From the NCBI GenBank assembly GCA_002718195.1, contig PBDU01000010.1:1-64000 (forward strand): a stretch of 64,000 nucleotides of DNA. The letters run 5' to 3'. The notes beneath the pieces were generated by a model. It was given only the letters and a program-made list of their open reading frames with translations, was not told the origin of the DNA and searched no databases. Origin of the DNA: Methanobacteriota archaeon (GTDB lineage Archaea > Thermoplasmatota > Poseidoniia > Poseidoniales > Poseidoniaceae). This document shows positions 9,109 through 18,534 of this stretch, piece by piece; the stretch's first letter is position 1; each line of letters starts with the position of its first letter. Both the position numbers and the translations under genes were made by a program.

Positions 9109-10806
9109 TCATGCAGTTGCTTCTACAATTTCTGCCTCAAAAATTGTGTCCATTTCTGAACCAGAGTCCTTTTCTGATGCTAGGCTGACCAAATCATCAT
9201 CTCCACCGGGCAGCATCGTGATGTCGCAGTCTGCGCCCTCCGGTACATTTCTGTATAATGGTAGAGAGGTTAGTAACTTGTTGAAACCAATGAAAATACT
9301 TGCAACAACGCCCCAGAAGACCAGGATGATTGTCAATCCGTATGGATTGCTCAATGACCAAACATCCGGAGTATTTCGAATCATATCTGCAAAGTAAGAT
9401 ACGATCAAAATTGTGAAACCGATTGGGAAGAAAATGTATAGGCTCATGTCCCACCATTTTCCGACATGGATGTCATTGTCTCCGGTGTTGATGAATTCCT
9501 CTCTGAAAGCAGGAACACCCACTGAGAGATAGCCTGCTAGACCTGGGTCAGCAGTCCCTTCTTCGACGTTCCTTCTCCATGTTTGGTAACCAAATTTCCA
9601 AATTGTAATCGCAATAAATAGACCTGAGAACATTAACCCATAGCCCCAAATGTGGTCTTGCACTTCCAAGAATTGAGGGAATGCTACTCCTGTTGCATCG
9701 AGTTTTATCCACATTACTGCACTTGGAAGACCGAACATGAAGATTGCAATACCAGTGATGATTACTGCCTTAGTTCTTTCAAAACCGTGGTCTACGAAGT
9801 TTCTAACACACAACTCAACTGTTGATATCATAGAGGTTAATGCGGCAAAAGATAGTGCCAAAAAGAAACCAGCCATCATGATGAAAGAACCGATTTTCCC
9901 ACCCGGTGCTTGTGCAAAGACTTCCGGTAGAGCAAGGAAGGTGATAGCAGATGAACCACCTGTTACAGTGCCTAGCGGGTCGTTGGACACGGCAAAGATT
10001 GCACACAGAACAGTCAAACCTGCAATGATTGAAATTGAGTTATTTGCAAGACCCATAACAAAGGAGTTCAGTGCTACGTCCTCATCTTTTCTCATGTATA
10101 CCGAGTAGGTGATTGCCATACCCATACCCGCAGAACAGGACCATGCAGATTGGCTCAGGGCATTGATCCAAACACTTGGCTCAGCAAGCATACTAGGATT
10201 GACGCTGAACATGAACAAAGCACCGTCTAGAGATCCGTCTTTGAAATCCATGAAAATAGCCATGAATAGAGTCATGAAGAGCAAAACGAAGAGAGATGTC
10301 ATCAAAGCAACGTTGACCTTTTCAATCATTTTTGCTCCAAATCCAATTGTTCCTAGAGTAAGAACGACTACTAAGAATTGGTAGAAAATAACTTGACCTG
10401 ATGAATTCAAGAAAGCATTCCATACCTCGGTTGTGTCAACATCTCCGACAAGGCCACCAGTCAGCCCAAGTTGGAAGTACTTGACTGTCCAACCAGCCAC
10501 AACCGCATAGTAGAAACCAATTGCAGTGGAAATCCAGGCTGTCCAAAGACCCATCCATGCTAATTTTTTACCACCAAAAATTCTGAAAGTTCCGATAGTA
10601 CCAGTTCTTGACCTCTTACCCATTGCATATTCGGCAATTACGAGTGGAATCGACCATGCAAACAAGAAAATAAGCCACGGGATTAGGAAAGTCCCTCCTC
10701 CGTTAGCACCGACCATTCTTGGAAATCTCCAAATGTTACCTGTTCCAATTGCTGCACCGATGGAAGCAAAAATTAGACCTAGACGGCCACTGAATTGATC
10801 GCTCAT
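9109..10806 (-). CDS. Sodium-dependent transporter, neurotransmitter:sodium symporter (NSS/SNF) family
   Basis: SGRLGLIFASIGAAIGTGNIWRFPRMVGANGGGTFLIPWL is the NSS TM1 signature. Confidence 0.93.
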   Translation of the reverse strand: MSDQFSGRLGLIFASIGAAIGTGNIWRFPRMVGANGGGTFLIPWLIFLFAWSIPLVIAEYAMGKRSRTGTIGTFRIFGGKKLAWMGLWTAWISTAIGFYYAVVAGWTVKYFQLGLTGGLVGDVDTTEVWNAFLNSSGQVIFYQFLVVVLTLGTIGFGAKMIEKVNVALMTSLFVLLFMTLFMAIFMDFKDGSLDGALFMFSVNPSMLAEPSVWINALSQSAWSCSAGMGMAITYSVYMRKDEDVALNSFVMGLANNSISIIAGLTVLCAIFAVSNDPLGTVTGGSSAITFLALPEVFAQAPGGKIGSFIMMAGFFLALSFAALTSMISTVELCVRNFVDHGFERTKAVIITGIAIFMFGLPSAVMWIKLDATGVAFPQFLEVQDHIWGYGLMFSGLFIAITIWKFGYQTWRRNVEEGTADPGLAGYLSVGVPAFREEFINTGDNDIHVGKWWDMSLYIFFPIGFTILIVSYFADMIRNTPDVWSLSNPYGLTIILVFWGVVASIFIGFNKLLTSLPLYRNVPEGADCDITMLPGGDDDLVSLASEKDSGSEMDTIFEAEIVEATA

Positions 10807-12965
10807 GCATTCGCCTCCTCTAGGACAGCATCGACCAAGTCGATGTCATCCTTTCCAGAGGTCATCATCAAGCGTAAAGAGTAGCCTAGACCGCCCCAAA
10901 TTGAACCTGCTACAACAGTGAACCAGAATAACATTCCAAACGTGTTGCCATATGGCTTCCTGTATGATATCTCCAAGATATTATACAGACCGTCTGTTGG
11001 GTATTGATACAAGTCACCTCCGGATAAAGTTCCTAATGTTGCTTTGTAATGTAATTGTCCAGTGACATCGTCTGCTACTGGCAACATTGATACCAAAACC
11101 GTCCCATTGTCTCCGTCGCTGGTTGAACATGACGCGCCCTCTTCAACCATGAAATAAGCCTTGGACCAATCAGCAGTTCTCCATTCTCTTGGACCATAAT
11201 CAGATTGCTGCCTAGTTGGAGTTACGAGTCTCCACTCAACGTATGACAGGGAGTTATCTAAAGTGTAAGGGAATTGGCTTGAAACACAAACCTCTACAGG
11301 AATGTCTCCTTCTTCTGGTATATTTATTTGAGAAGGTGATTTTAGGTAGTTTTGTTGAGATATATTTGCTATTTCCAAATCAGCTCTCTCTCTAGGATTG
11401 TCTGCGATTTCGGCTATGTAGAAACCGAGTCCCAAGTTACGGATAGCAATGTGGTCGATATCATCCTCATGTTGATGGAACGCAGTTCCTATTTCTGAGG
11501 TGTAGCAGTATGAGCCGTGAACTCCGTAATGCCAATCACAAAAGTCACCAGAAGTTGGATAAAGGGATGATGATTGTAAATTCGCGTATTGTGTCATATC
11601 TGCCATTTGCTGTCCGTGGTATTCAAGCTGGTAATGGTCAGGGCTTTGACAATCAGTGCAATGTCCCCATGGCCATAGGATTAACTCAGAGTACGAGTGA
11701 TGCGTTAGAGTTGCTTTGAACTCACTTGAACCATCACCTGTATCATCATTCATCTCTGTCATATCCTGGATGAACTTAGTTTCAGGTTCAGAGTTTCCTC
11801 CCCACCAATCCTCATCAGTTACACCATCTGCATCATCGTCCTTTCCATCGACGTGATCTTCGTTTACTTGCCCATCTCCATCATTGTCTCTATCATCAAC
11901 AGGACCGTTGTATACATCGTTGTTGGATATTCCTGCCCGTTCATCCTCAGCAGGCGTACATGTCCCTGGAACGATAGGTCCTGTAGCACCTAAGGGAGCA
12001 CCCCATTCGAACTGGTAGTTTCGGTTTAGGTCGACTCCGTCACAGTCTTCGTCAACTTGTTCTTGTAAATCTGGAAGAGGAGTTACCCCAGTGAAGGTAT
12101 TATCCCTCAAGTTCTTTCTCCATCCGCCTGATGGGCAAGACTCCCATGCTGGCTCTGGACAAAACACCTCGCGATCGTAGATGTTACCATCTACATTCAA
12201 CATTGGAATAAGATAAATTTCTCTAGAGTTTACAAGTTCAGTAATGAACTGTTCAGAATAATCTTCGTCAACACCATGATCACCTGGTCCACAGTTAGTA
12301 CCGTCTCCATTAGAATCTTGATATTCAGCAGACAATGCCAAACAATCACCATCATCATCGAGTTGTCCATCACCGTTTGAATCCCCCCAAGTGTCTTCAT
12401 CAATCAGACCATCTCCGTCGTTGTCGTAACCTATGTTGTTGTACGAAAATGCGATTACCTCGAGTTGTAACATTGGAACTTGCACGGACATCCACTCTCT
12501 AGCGTGATGGTTTCCAACAATCATGACATCATGACGGTCAGCGTAGTTTCCATTGTCTCCTACAAAGGCATTGTACTCGCCACCGCTGACGTCTTTTGTT
12601 ATCTTCATCCAAGGAGAAGAGTGACCGTAGAACCAACCCTCATATGCATTCGCAGTTACTTCTTCACCGCGAGCATTGGTGCCGCCATTCATACCTTCGT
12701 GGAACTCAAAAATATCTGGATTATCCTCTGCCAGCCTCAGCATCCTGTTCTTCATTGTTTCATATGTGTGATATTCCTTGAATTGTAAAATCCTGTCGTT
12801 GGCTGGTGCCCAGGGGAATATGGTGTTGATATAATCATCAGACCAAATATCCTCCGGAGCCAATGCTGCAGGTTCTTGGTCCATATCTGCTCCAACCACA
12901 GGAGCGAACATACAAAGCAATAGAGGCATAACTAAAATCAGCGCAGTTGTTGGTTTTCCCTTCAT
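10803..12965 (-). CDS. Secreted M14 zinc carboxypeptidase with Ca-binding DxDGDG-type insertions and C-terminal TM
   Basis: NHHAREWMSVQ (HxxE), LTHHSYSELILWPWG, TSEIGTAFHQHED; inserts DNDGDGLIDEDTWGDSNGDGQLDDDGD and DNDGDGQVNEDHVDGKDDDADGVTDED. Confidence 0.88.
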   Translation of the reverse strand: MKGKPTTALILVMPLLLCMFAPVVGADMDQEPAALAPEDIWSDDYINTIFPWAPANDRILQFKEYHTYETMKNRMLRLAEDNPDIFEFHEGMNGGTNARGEEVTANAYEGWFYGHSSPWMKITKDVSGGEYNAFVGDNGNYADRHDVMIVGNHHAREWMSVQVPMLQLEVIAFSYNNIGYDNDGDGLIDEDTWGDSNGDGQLDDDGDCLALSAEYQDSNGDGTNCGPGDHGVDEDYSEQFITELVNSREIYLIPMLNVDGNIYDREVFCPEPAWESCPSGGWRKNLRDNTFTGVTPLPDLQEQVDEDCDGVDLNRNYQFEWGAPLGATGPIVPGTCTPAEDERAGISNNDVYNGPVDDRDNDGDGQVNEDHVDGKDDDADGVTDEDWWGGNSEPETKFIQDMTEMNDDTGDGSSEFKATLTHHSYSELILWPWGHCTDCQSPDHYQLEYHGQQMADMTQYANLQSSSLYPTSGDFCDWHYGVHGSYCYTSEIGTAFHQHEDDIDHIAIRNLGLGFYIAEIADNPRERADLEIANISQQNYLKSPSQINIPEEGDIPVEVCVSSQFPYTLDNSLSYVEWRLVTPTRQQSDYGPREWRTADWSKAYFMVEEGASCSTSDGDNGTVLVSMLPVADDVTGQLHYKATLGTLSGGDLYQYPTDGLYNILEISYRKPYGNTFGMLFWFTVVAGSIWGGLGYSLRLMMTSGKDDIDLVDAVLEEANA

Positions 12966-13120
12966 GACAAGACCGGTTTGGTGAGTGTTGGACTGCATGC
13001 TATCAGGTGGTCGGTGAAGAACACACTAATCAAGCCGTCGCGAATTCGCTATCTTATTATGTAACAATTTGAATGATTTGAGAGGGAAAATATGTCAATT
13101 AGAACCCCTGACAGTAGGAC

Positions 13121-14218
13121 ATGTGGGCTGACTTTCTGGGCGGTGCTGGGCCAGAGTTTTATGGATTCAATAGAATCACTGTAATTTTGATTCTCGCGAC
13201 GCTAATCGGTGGTATAATCCTCAGATTATTGACGATGGCTTATTCCTCAAGCCTATTGAGAAGACTCTTGAAATCTGAGAAGCTAAACTCTGAAGCAGTA
13301 AAGGATAGTGACAAAGCGCTTGGTTTGGCAGTAGGCAGCGTATTTGCCTACTTTGTAATTCAGTGGATGAATAACGACATTGCAAGTGAAGAGCCTTTGT
13401 TTATGATGCCTGAATATGTTGGTATAATTCTGCCATCTGTATTCCAATTCTTGGCTGCATCTTGCCTTGTTTTGTGGGCATTTAGATTTGTAGGGATTGT
13501 TGAAATCTTGGTAATGAAATTTGATGATGATGGCAACATGGATGGATCAGAAAAGACACTTATTTCTGCCCTTGAGAGCATTTTGAAATTCATTATTATC
13601 TTCACTGGCGGAGTATTCATTGCAGACGCGGTTGGTCTGGATTTAACTTCTCTAATAGCTGGTTTAGGTATCTCAGGTCTTGCTCTTGCTCTTGCTGCTA
13701 AAGACACGATATCCAATTTCTTTGGTGCTGTAACAGTGCTTCTTGACAAACCATTCAAAGTTGGAGATTGGGTTATGATTGGAGCAGTAGAAGGAACCGT
13801 TGAAGAAATTAATCTCAGAACTACTGTGATAAGAACTGGAGGTGACACTATCGTGACAGTTCCCAATTCAACACTGGTCAGCACACCTGTGGAAAATTTT
13901 GGAAAGCGCAGGTGGAGAAGATGGATGAATCTAATGCATTTTGATATTAATTCTGAACCGAGTGCAGTACAGAAATTCTGTGACGAAGTAACACAACTCA
14001 TTCTTGATCATTCACAAACAACAAAAGAAGATTCTTCGTATTGTATGATTGAGACAATTTCAGCTCAGTCAATCGATGTAAGCATCCTAGTCTACTGGGA
14101 TACAACATCAACAATTGAAGAGAGGAAGGCTCGAGAGAATTTTATTCTTGAATTAATGCAAATTGCAAAGAAAATGAATCTTGAATTTTATGATTCAAGA
14201 ATTAGAAGTCAGCGCTAA
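13121..14218 (+). CDS. MscS-family mechanosensitive channel
   Basis: GLDLTSLIAGLGISGLALALAAKDTISNFFGAVTVLLDKPFKVGDWVMIGAVEGTVEEINLRTTVIRT. Confidence 0.93.
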   Translation: MWADFLGGAGPEFYGFNRITVILILATLIGGIILRLLTMAYSSSLLRRLLKSEKLNSEAVKDSDKALGLAVGSVFAYFVIQWMNNDIASEEPLFMMPEYVGIILPSVFQFLAASCLVLWAFRFVGIVEILVMKFDDDGNMDGSEKTLISALESILKFIIIFTGGVFIADAVGLDLTSLIAGLGISGLALALAAKDTISNFFGAVTVLLDKPFKVGDWVMIGAVEGTVEEINLRTTVIRTGGDTIVTVPNSTLVSTPVENFGKRRWRRWMNLMHFDINSEPSAVQKFCDEVTQLILDHSQTTKEDSSYCMIETISAQSIDVSILVYWDTTSTIEERKARENFILELMQIAKKMNLEFYDSRIRSQR

Positions 14219-14638
14219 CCACTTTTCAACTATTTCAGGATGGTCGCTAGCCATTGCAACCTTTCCGGATAGTATGTCCTCAATCGCCCAAAACTTTGCA
14301 TCAGATGCATCATCACCACCAACTGGGATTTGAGTCGAGTCGACGGTTAATTCGTACACGATGCTAACCACGTGCTTACGCTCATCTCTTTCCGGGTCTC
14401 CCATCACCATCAGCAGTTTTGGATTAACCCCGTCAAGTCCTGCTTCTTCCTTTAGTTCACGGATTACCGCTTGCTCTGGGTCCTCGCCCCTATCAACAAA
14501 TCCACCAGGCAGTACCCATGAGCCGGGATTTGGTGGGAATTTTCTGCGGACTAGTAGAATCGAATCTTGTCTGCGTACGGCTGCATCAACCGCAAGTGCT
14601 GGATTGAGATAGCCTTGGCATTCATCACAAACTACCAA
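14195..14638 (-). CDS. NUDIX hydrolase
   Basis: Complete Nudix box GGFVDRGEDPEQAVIRELKEEAGL; CDEC N-terminal Cys pair. Confidence 0.92.
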   Translation of the reverse strand: MVVCDECQGYLNPALAVDAAVRRQDSILLVRRKFPPNPGSWVLPGGFVDRGEDPEQAVIRELKEEAGLDGVNPKLLMVMGDPERDERKHVVSIVYELTVDSTQIPVGGDDASDAKFWAIEDILSGKVAMASDHPEIVEKWLALTSNS

Positions 14639-14642
14639 TTCC

Positions 14643-15422
14643 TCACTCTCCGAATCTTCTTCCTCTTTGTTGAAATGCTAAGAGGGCTTTGAGCAATTCT
14701 TTCTTGGAAAATGATGGCCAGAAAACATCTGAGAAATACAATTCAGAGTAAGCCATCTGCCATAACAAGAAATTGGATATACGCTCCTCTCCGCTTGTTC
14801 TAATGATTAAATCAGGATCTGGCATTTCAGAGGTGTATAGCCTCTCGGAGACTGATTTCTCATCGATTGAGTCAATTGAGAGTTTTCCAGAGGCATGGTC
14901 TTCTGCAATACCCCTAATTGCATGTATCATCTCTTCTCTGCTACCATAAGCCAAACAAACTGTGAACACGAATTTATCATAATCCTTGGTCTTATTTTCT
15001 GCGTAATCTATCGCTTCATTCAAATCATCAGGTAGGAGTTCTCTTCTGCCAATAATTTGGACCCTTACCTTATTTTCATGGATTCTTTCATCATCTGCTA
15101 TATCCATCAGACCTTCGATGTAAAGGGCAAATAGAATGTCTAATTCATCCCCCTTTCTGTTAAGATTTTCAGTTGATAATGCATAAACAGTAAACCATGG
15201 AATCTCTAGTTCGAGCACCCAATCCAGTACTTCTTCCAGTTTCTCTTTGCCGAATCTGTGTCCTGCACCACTTTGGAGATTTTTCTTGAAGGCAAACCTT
15301 CTATTTCCATCCATGATAATTGCCAGGTGCTTGGCTTGGATGGGGTGCTGCTGTACTTCTCGAATTAGTTTATTTTCGATAGCGCTGCCTAGAGCATCGC
15401 CGAATTTTTCGCTGATACCCAT
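14643..15422 (-). CDS. uppS: cis-prenyltransferase (undecaprenyl/polyprenyl diphosphate synthase)
   Basis: HLAIIMDGNRRFA, FTVYALSTENLNRK, PDPDLIIRTSGEERISNFLLWQMAYSELYF. Confidence 0.95.
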   Translation of the reverse strand: MGISEKFGDALGSAIENKLIREVQQHPIQAKHLAIIMDGNRRFAFKKNLQSGAGHRFGKEKLEEVLDWVLELEIPWFTVYALSTENLNRKGDELDILFALYIEGLMDIADDERIHENKVRVQIIGRRELLPDDLNEAIDYAENKTKDYDKFVFTVCLAYGSREEMIHAIRGIAEDHASGKLSIDSIDEKSVSERLYTSEMPDPDLIIRTSGEERISNFLLWQMAYSELYFSDVFWPSFSKKELLKALLAFQQRGRRFGE

Positions 15423-15509
15423 CTGCGATGCTCCCCCTTCACCATCCGGATAAGCATCAAGTGTTTGACTTAATCCCTCTGCGAATTACGCAACAAATAG
15501 TGATTCTAG

Positions 15510-15659
15510 TCAATGATACCAATAGAATTTTGCTTGACCCTCAACGTCTAAAGCGACCTTTGAATTTGTCCAAATTATTTCTTTATCTGCTTCATACAAT
15601 ACTAATTCATCAAGGTAGCGTTCAAATTCTTCTAGGCTGCCTGAGTAGATTTTTGCCAT
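15510..15659 (-). CDS. Small unknown protein (49 aa), below the ORF-track length cut-off
   Basis: ATG..TGA: MAKIYSGSLEEFERYLDELVLYEADKEIIWTNSKVALDVEGQAKFYWYH; fills intergenic gap. Confidence 0.4.
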   Translation of the reverse strand: MAKIYSGSLEEFERYLDELVLYEADKEIIWTNSKVALDVEGQAKFYWYH

Positions 15660-15742
15660 GTCTCTGTTTGAAATTAATTCTCATTAAGACTTAGTTTTTT
15701 CAATAAAAACAAAGAAGATTTTGAGAACCAGTACCCATTCGG

Positions 15743-16939
15743 ATGTATATGCCCATTGTTGGTGGCAACCTATCTTGGAAACCAAAGGACATTGTCAACC
15801 AAACCCAAGATGAAGATTCTAACAAGTTGAGAACGGAGTGGGGAAATCTAAAAACTTGGGATTTTGAATTTCTATTAGTCCACGAAGGTTGGGAAAACAT
15901 ACCCTCTGAATTCGAGAAATGGGGCAAACTACCCATATTCAAGTCCATCAAGGAATTGCGAAGAGATAGTTATGGAATTTGGCTCAAACTCGAGGGAAGA
16001 AACACCCCATACACTGCCCTTGTCCTTCCTTATCTTGCCACAAGAGACATCTCAAATTTGGCTAGACACACCAAGATAAGCAAAGCTTGTTTTGATTCAG
16101 AAGGTTTGCATTTGCCGATGTCTGGATTGATGCTCGATGATTGCGATGCAATGTTGGTATGGGAAGGTGAACTGGATTTCAAATTACCAAAATTAAGCAA
16201 AGAAAAGATTGGCGACATCGCTTCCAAATTAGGAAAGTTAGTTTCTAATCTAGCAGAATTTTCCACGCCAAATAATCAGGCGGGATGGAATAATCGTCTG
16301 AAGAATTGTGAGGCTGATCTCAATGTCAACACACTTTGGAGAGCACCACATTCATCAGATACTGTCGGATTGCCTTGGATTGGAGTTTCACTTGAATACT
16401 ATGATTCAAACCTGTCAAAATTCGTTTCGATGCCGCCAAAATACACAGAATTTTTGACGATGGAGGCACAGCGATTACCTGCTTTTTCGTGGTGGGGAAG
16501 AGTAGAGGGAGATTTGGTTTCAAAGGGCCTTGTGGAAACAAAAGACCTGCCGTTTGTGTTTGATTTATTTGCGAAAGAATTGCCCAAGAATTGGACCAGT
16601 AAGGCAGCCATGTCAACATATGCTGGAGGATTATGGATTTGGAGATATGAAGATATTCTGCTAAGGTTGGCTCAGGCTCGAGCTTACGGAAATTCAGAGA
16701 TGGAAAGCAAGTGCAAGAAATGGCTTGATGATGTGGACAGAATGCAAGCAAAAATGGGAGTTAGTCGAATGTTTCGATCAATGAATTGGGTTGCAGCATT
16801 TGCGGTGGTTTCAATTCTATACTCCCAGCAGAATGGTTGGATAGATCAAATGGCTGGAAATATTGGTATCGGGATTAGCCTATTAGTTGCAGTATTAGGT
16901 ACAACCATCTACAAACTCAAAGACCCAAGTCCATTCTAG
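15743..16939 (+). CDS. Hypothetical protein with C-terminal TM pair
   Basis: 398 aa ORF; C-terminal hydrophobic SMNWVAAFAVVSILYS and IGIGISLLVAVLGTTIY. Confidence 0.6.
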   Translation: MYMPIVGGNLSWKPKDIVNQTQDEDSNKLRTEWGNLKTWDFEFLLVHEGWENIPSEFEKWGKLPIFKSIKELRRDSYGIWLKLEGRNTPYTALVLPYLATRDISNLARHTKISKACFDSEGLHLPMSGLMLDDCDAMLVWEGELDFKLPKLSKEKIGDIASKLGKLVSNLAEFSTPNNQAGWNNRLKNCEADLNVNTLWRAPHSSDTVGLPWIGVSLEYYDSNLSKFVSMPPKYTEFLTMEAQRLPAFSWWGRVEGDLVSKGLVETKDLPFVFDLFAKELPKNWTSKAAMSTYAGGLWIWRYEDILLRLAQARAYGNSEMESKCKKWLDDVDRMQAKMGVSRMFRSMNWVAAFAVVSILYSQQNGWIDQMAGNIGIGISLLVAVLGTTIYKLKDPSPF

Positions 16940-17019
16940 TCCTTTCAGGGATGCAATAATTTGCAGATTTTCTGGTCAGGTGTGCCTTTTCTATTCTTCA
17001 TTTAATGACACTGAGACAA

Positions 17020-17886
17020 TTAATCTTGATTTTGCTCATCAATTATGTCCTTGGATATTTGACGAATATCTACTTCCCATTGCGTAAATTCAGGCATGTC
17101 CATCGGATCAATACCATGAACTGCATGGAGCCAGATTAGTGTCCCAGTATCGACAAGCATATCTCCCGCATGGCCTTTTTCATCGGTAAAGAGTGAGGTA
17201 GCCCCTGGCCCCTGAAGTCGTTGAATGTCTCCATCGAGATCACCTGCTTCGAACATCTCGCGCATCTCATAGGCTAGAGCACCATGATGGAATGTGAACA
17301 CCTCCGTACCTGGGTAATCTGCACGGAGGTCATCGGATAGATTGCCCCAATACGGATAAAGATCGAGCGTTGAATTGGTTGCATACTCGCTCGCATTTTC
17401 ATACTCTCCTGGATAAACCTTCCATGGCATGGCCAAACCGATGCGTACGTCAGAGTTCTTCTCAACAGCATAATCAGTGAAGTTCCAGAGAGCTTGGTCC
17501 GTATCAAGCGTTTCAATGAACTCTGGCGAGCAGCAAATCATAATCAAGACGTCTATTTCTCCAGTGTCAAGGAAGTCTTTGATGTTCGCTTGATGCTCAG
17601 CATCTTCCCATAAGAAGCCAGGAGAGCCAGATTCCCCACCGCTAAATTCGATGTATTGAGCGTGGCTGCTCTCGCCTGCAGTATGGGCATAATCTTCCAA
17701 CAATACTGCAAACTTACGACCAAAACTATGTCCTATGTACAAGACATTGTAATCTTCAGCGTTTACATCTTCTGGTGAACCCCTGCTATTATGTCCATCA
17801 GTATTACCTCCGCCACGCCCCAGACATCCACTTAATGAAACTGAAACCATCAATATGACCACAAGTAAACACAACTTCTTTTGCAT
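17020..17886 (-). CDS. Lipoprotein, SGNH-hydrolase-like
   Basis: Signal peptide with lipobox VSVSLSGC; NVLYIGHSFGRKFAVLLEDYA resembles block I of SGNH-type proteins. Confidence 0.55.
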   Translation of the reverse strand: MQKKLCLLVVILMVSVSLSGCLGRGGGNTDGHNSRGSPEDVNAEDYNVLYIGHSFGRKFAVLLEDYAHTAGESSHAQYIEFSGGESGSPGFLWEDAEHQANIKDFLDTGEIDVLIMICCSPEFIETLDTDQALWNFTDYAVEKNSDVRIGLAMPWKVYPGEYENASEYATNSTLDLYPYWGNLSDDLRADYPGTEVFTFHHGALAYEMREMFEAGDLDGDIQRLQGPGATSLFTDEKGHAGDMLVDTGTLIWLHAVHGIDPMDMPEFTQWEVDIRQISKDIIDEQNQD

Positions 17887-17980
17887 GACATTCTACTTTC
17901 CTGAGTCCTTTAAAACGGCTTTGTTACAAGATTTGTACTTATCAAAAATTCAATGAAAGGACGTCAGTGTAAGACGTTCA

Positions 17981-18322
17981 TTAAAGGTCGATTAGTGCAG
18001 GACTAAGAGTGTAATCTCCAGTGATTTGATGAATCACATTCAAATGGATACCTGTGCCCTCATGACAACAAAAATTTGCTAAAAGTTTCGAAACTTTCTC
18101 CATCTCGCCTGTGGCAATACTTCCTACAAGAATCATGGATGCTATGGCATCTGGATGTATACCATTACTGCAAATCAAATCTCCATTGTTTGCTAAATGT
18201 TCTACTAAATCAACAAAAGTAGTCTTTACCTCTGGGTTTTTAAGTTGATTAATCCGAGAATTAAGCAGAATAAACCATTCTTGAGAATTCATACAAATTC
18301 CCCCTGGAATCCATCGTTCCAA
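17981..18322 (-). CDS. Hypothetical protein
   Basis: ORF 113 aa, overlapping the next ORF. Confidence 0.35.
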   Translation of the reverse strand: MERWIPGGICMNSQEWFILLNSRINQLKNPEVKTTFVDLVEHLANNGDLICSNGIHPDAIASMILVGSIATGEMEKVSKLLANFCCHEGTGIHLNVIHQITGDYTLSPALIDL

Positions 18323-18486
18323 TCCTTGTCAAACATCACACAATCTCTATGTTGATGTAACAAGATTCTCAAATTAGCACGTTCGAATTCGTTACTAACT
18401 CTCTTTTCTTCAATCAATGTCTGTAAAAACAGAATAATCAGCTGCATTATAATTTTCAGATTATCTCTCAAAACATTCTCCTCCAC
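18289..18486 (-). CDS. Hypothetical small protein
   Basis: ORF 65 aa; overlap with 17981..18322. Confidence 0.25.
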   Translation of the reverse strand: MEENVLRDNLKIIMQLIILFLQTLIEEKRVSNEFERANLRILLHQHRDCVMFDKDWNDGFQGEFV

Positions 18487-18534
18487 ATATCACATATCAG
18501 ATGCCCTACATATAATCGACCTTGATTTGCTTCA

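Noticed and set aside
9737-10108. 123-aa + ORF inside the NSS transporter
   Set aside because: Antisense frame of a well-supported transporter.
11800-12430. Acidic repeats in the M14 gene as a separate dockerin/cellulosome element
   Set aside because: They lie within the same ORF between catalytic motifs, so treated as Ca-binding insertions rather than an independent dockerin.
13360-14001. 213-aa minus ORF opposite the MscS gene
   Set aside because: Antisense to a clear MscS gene; no recognisable family.
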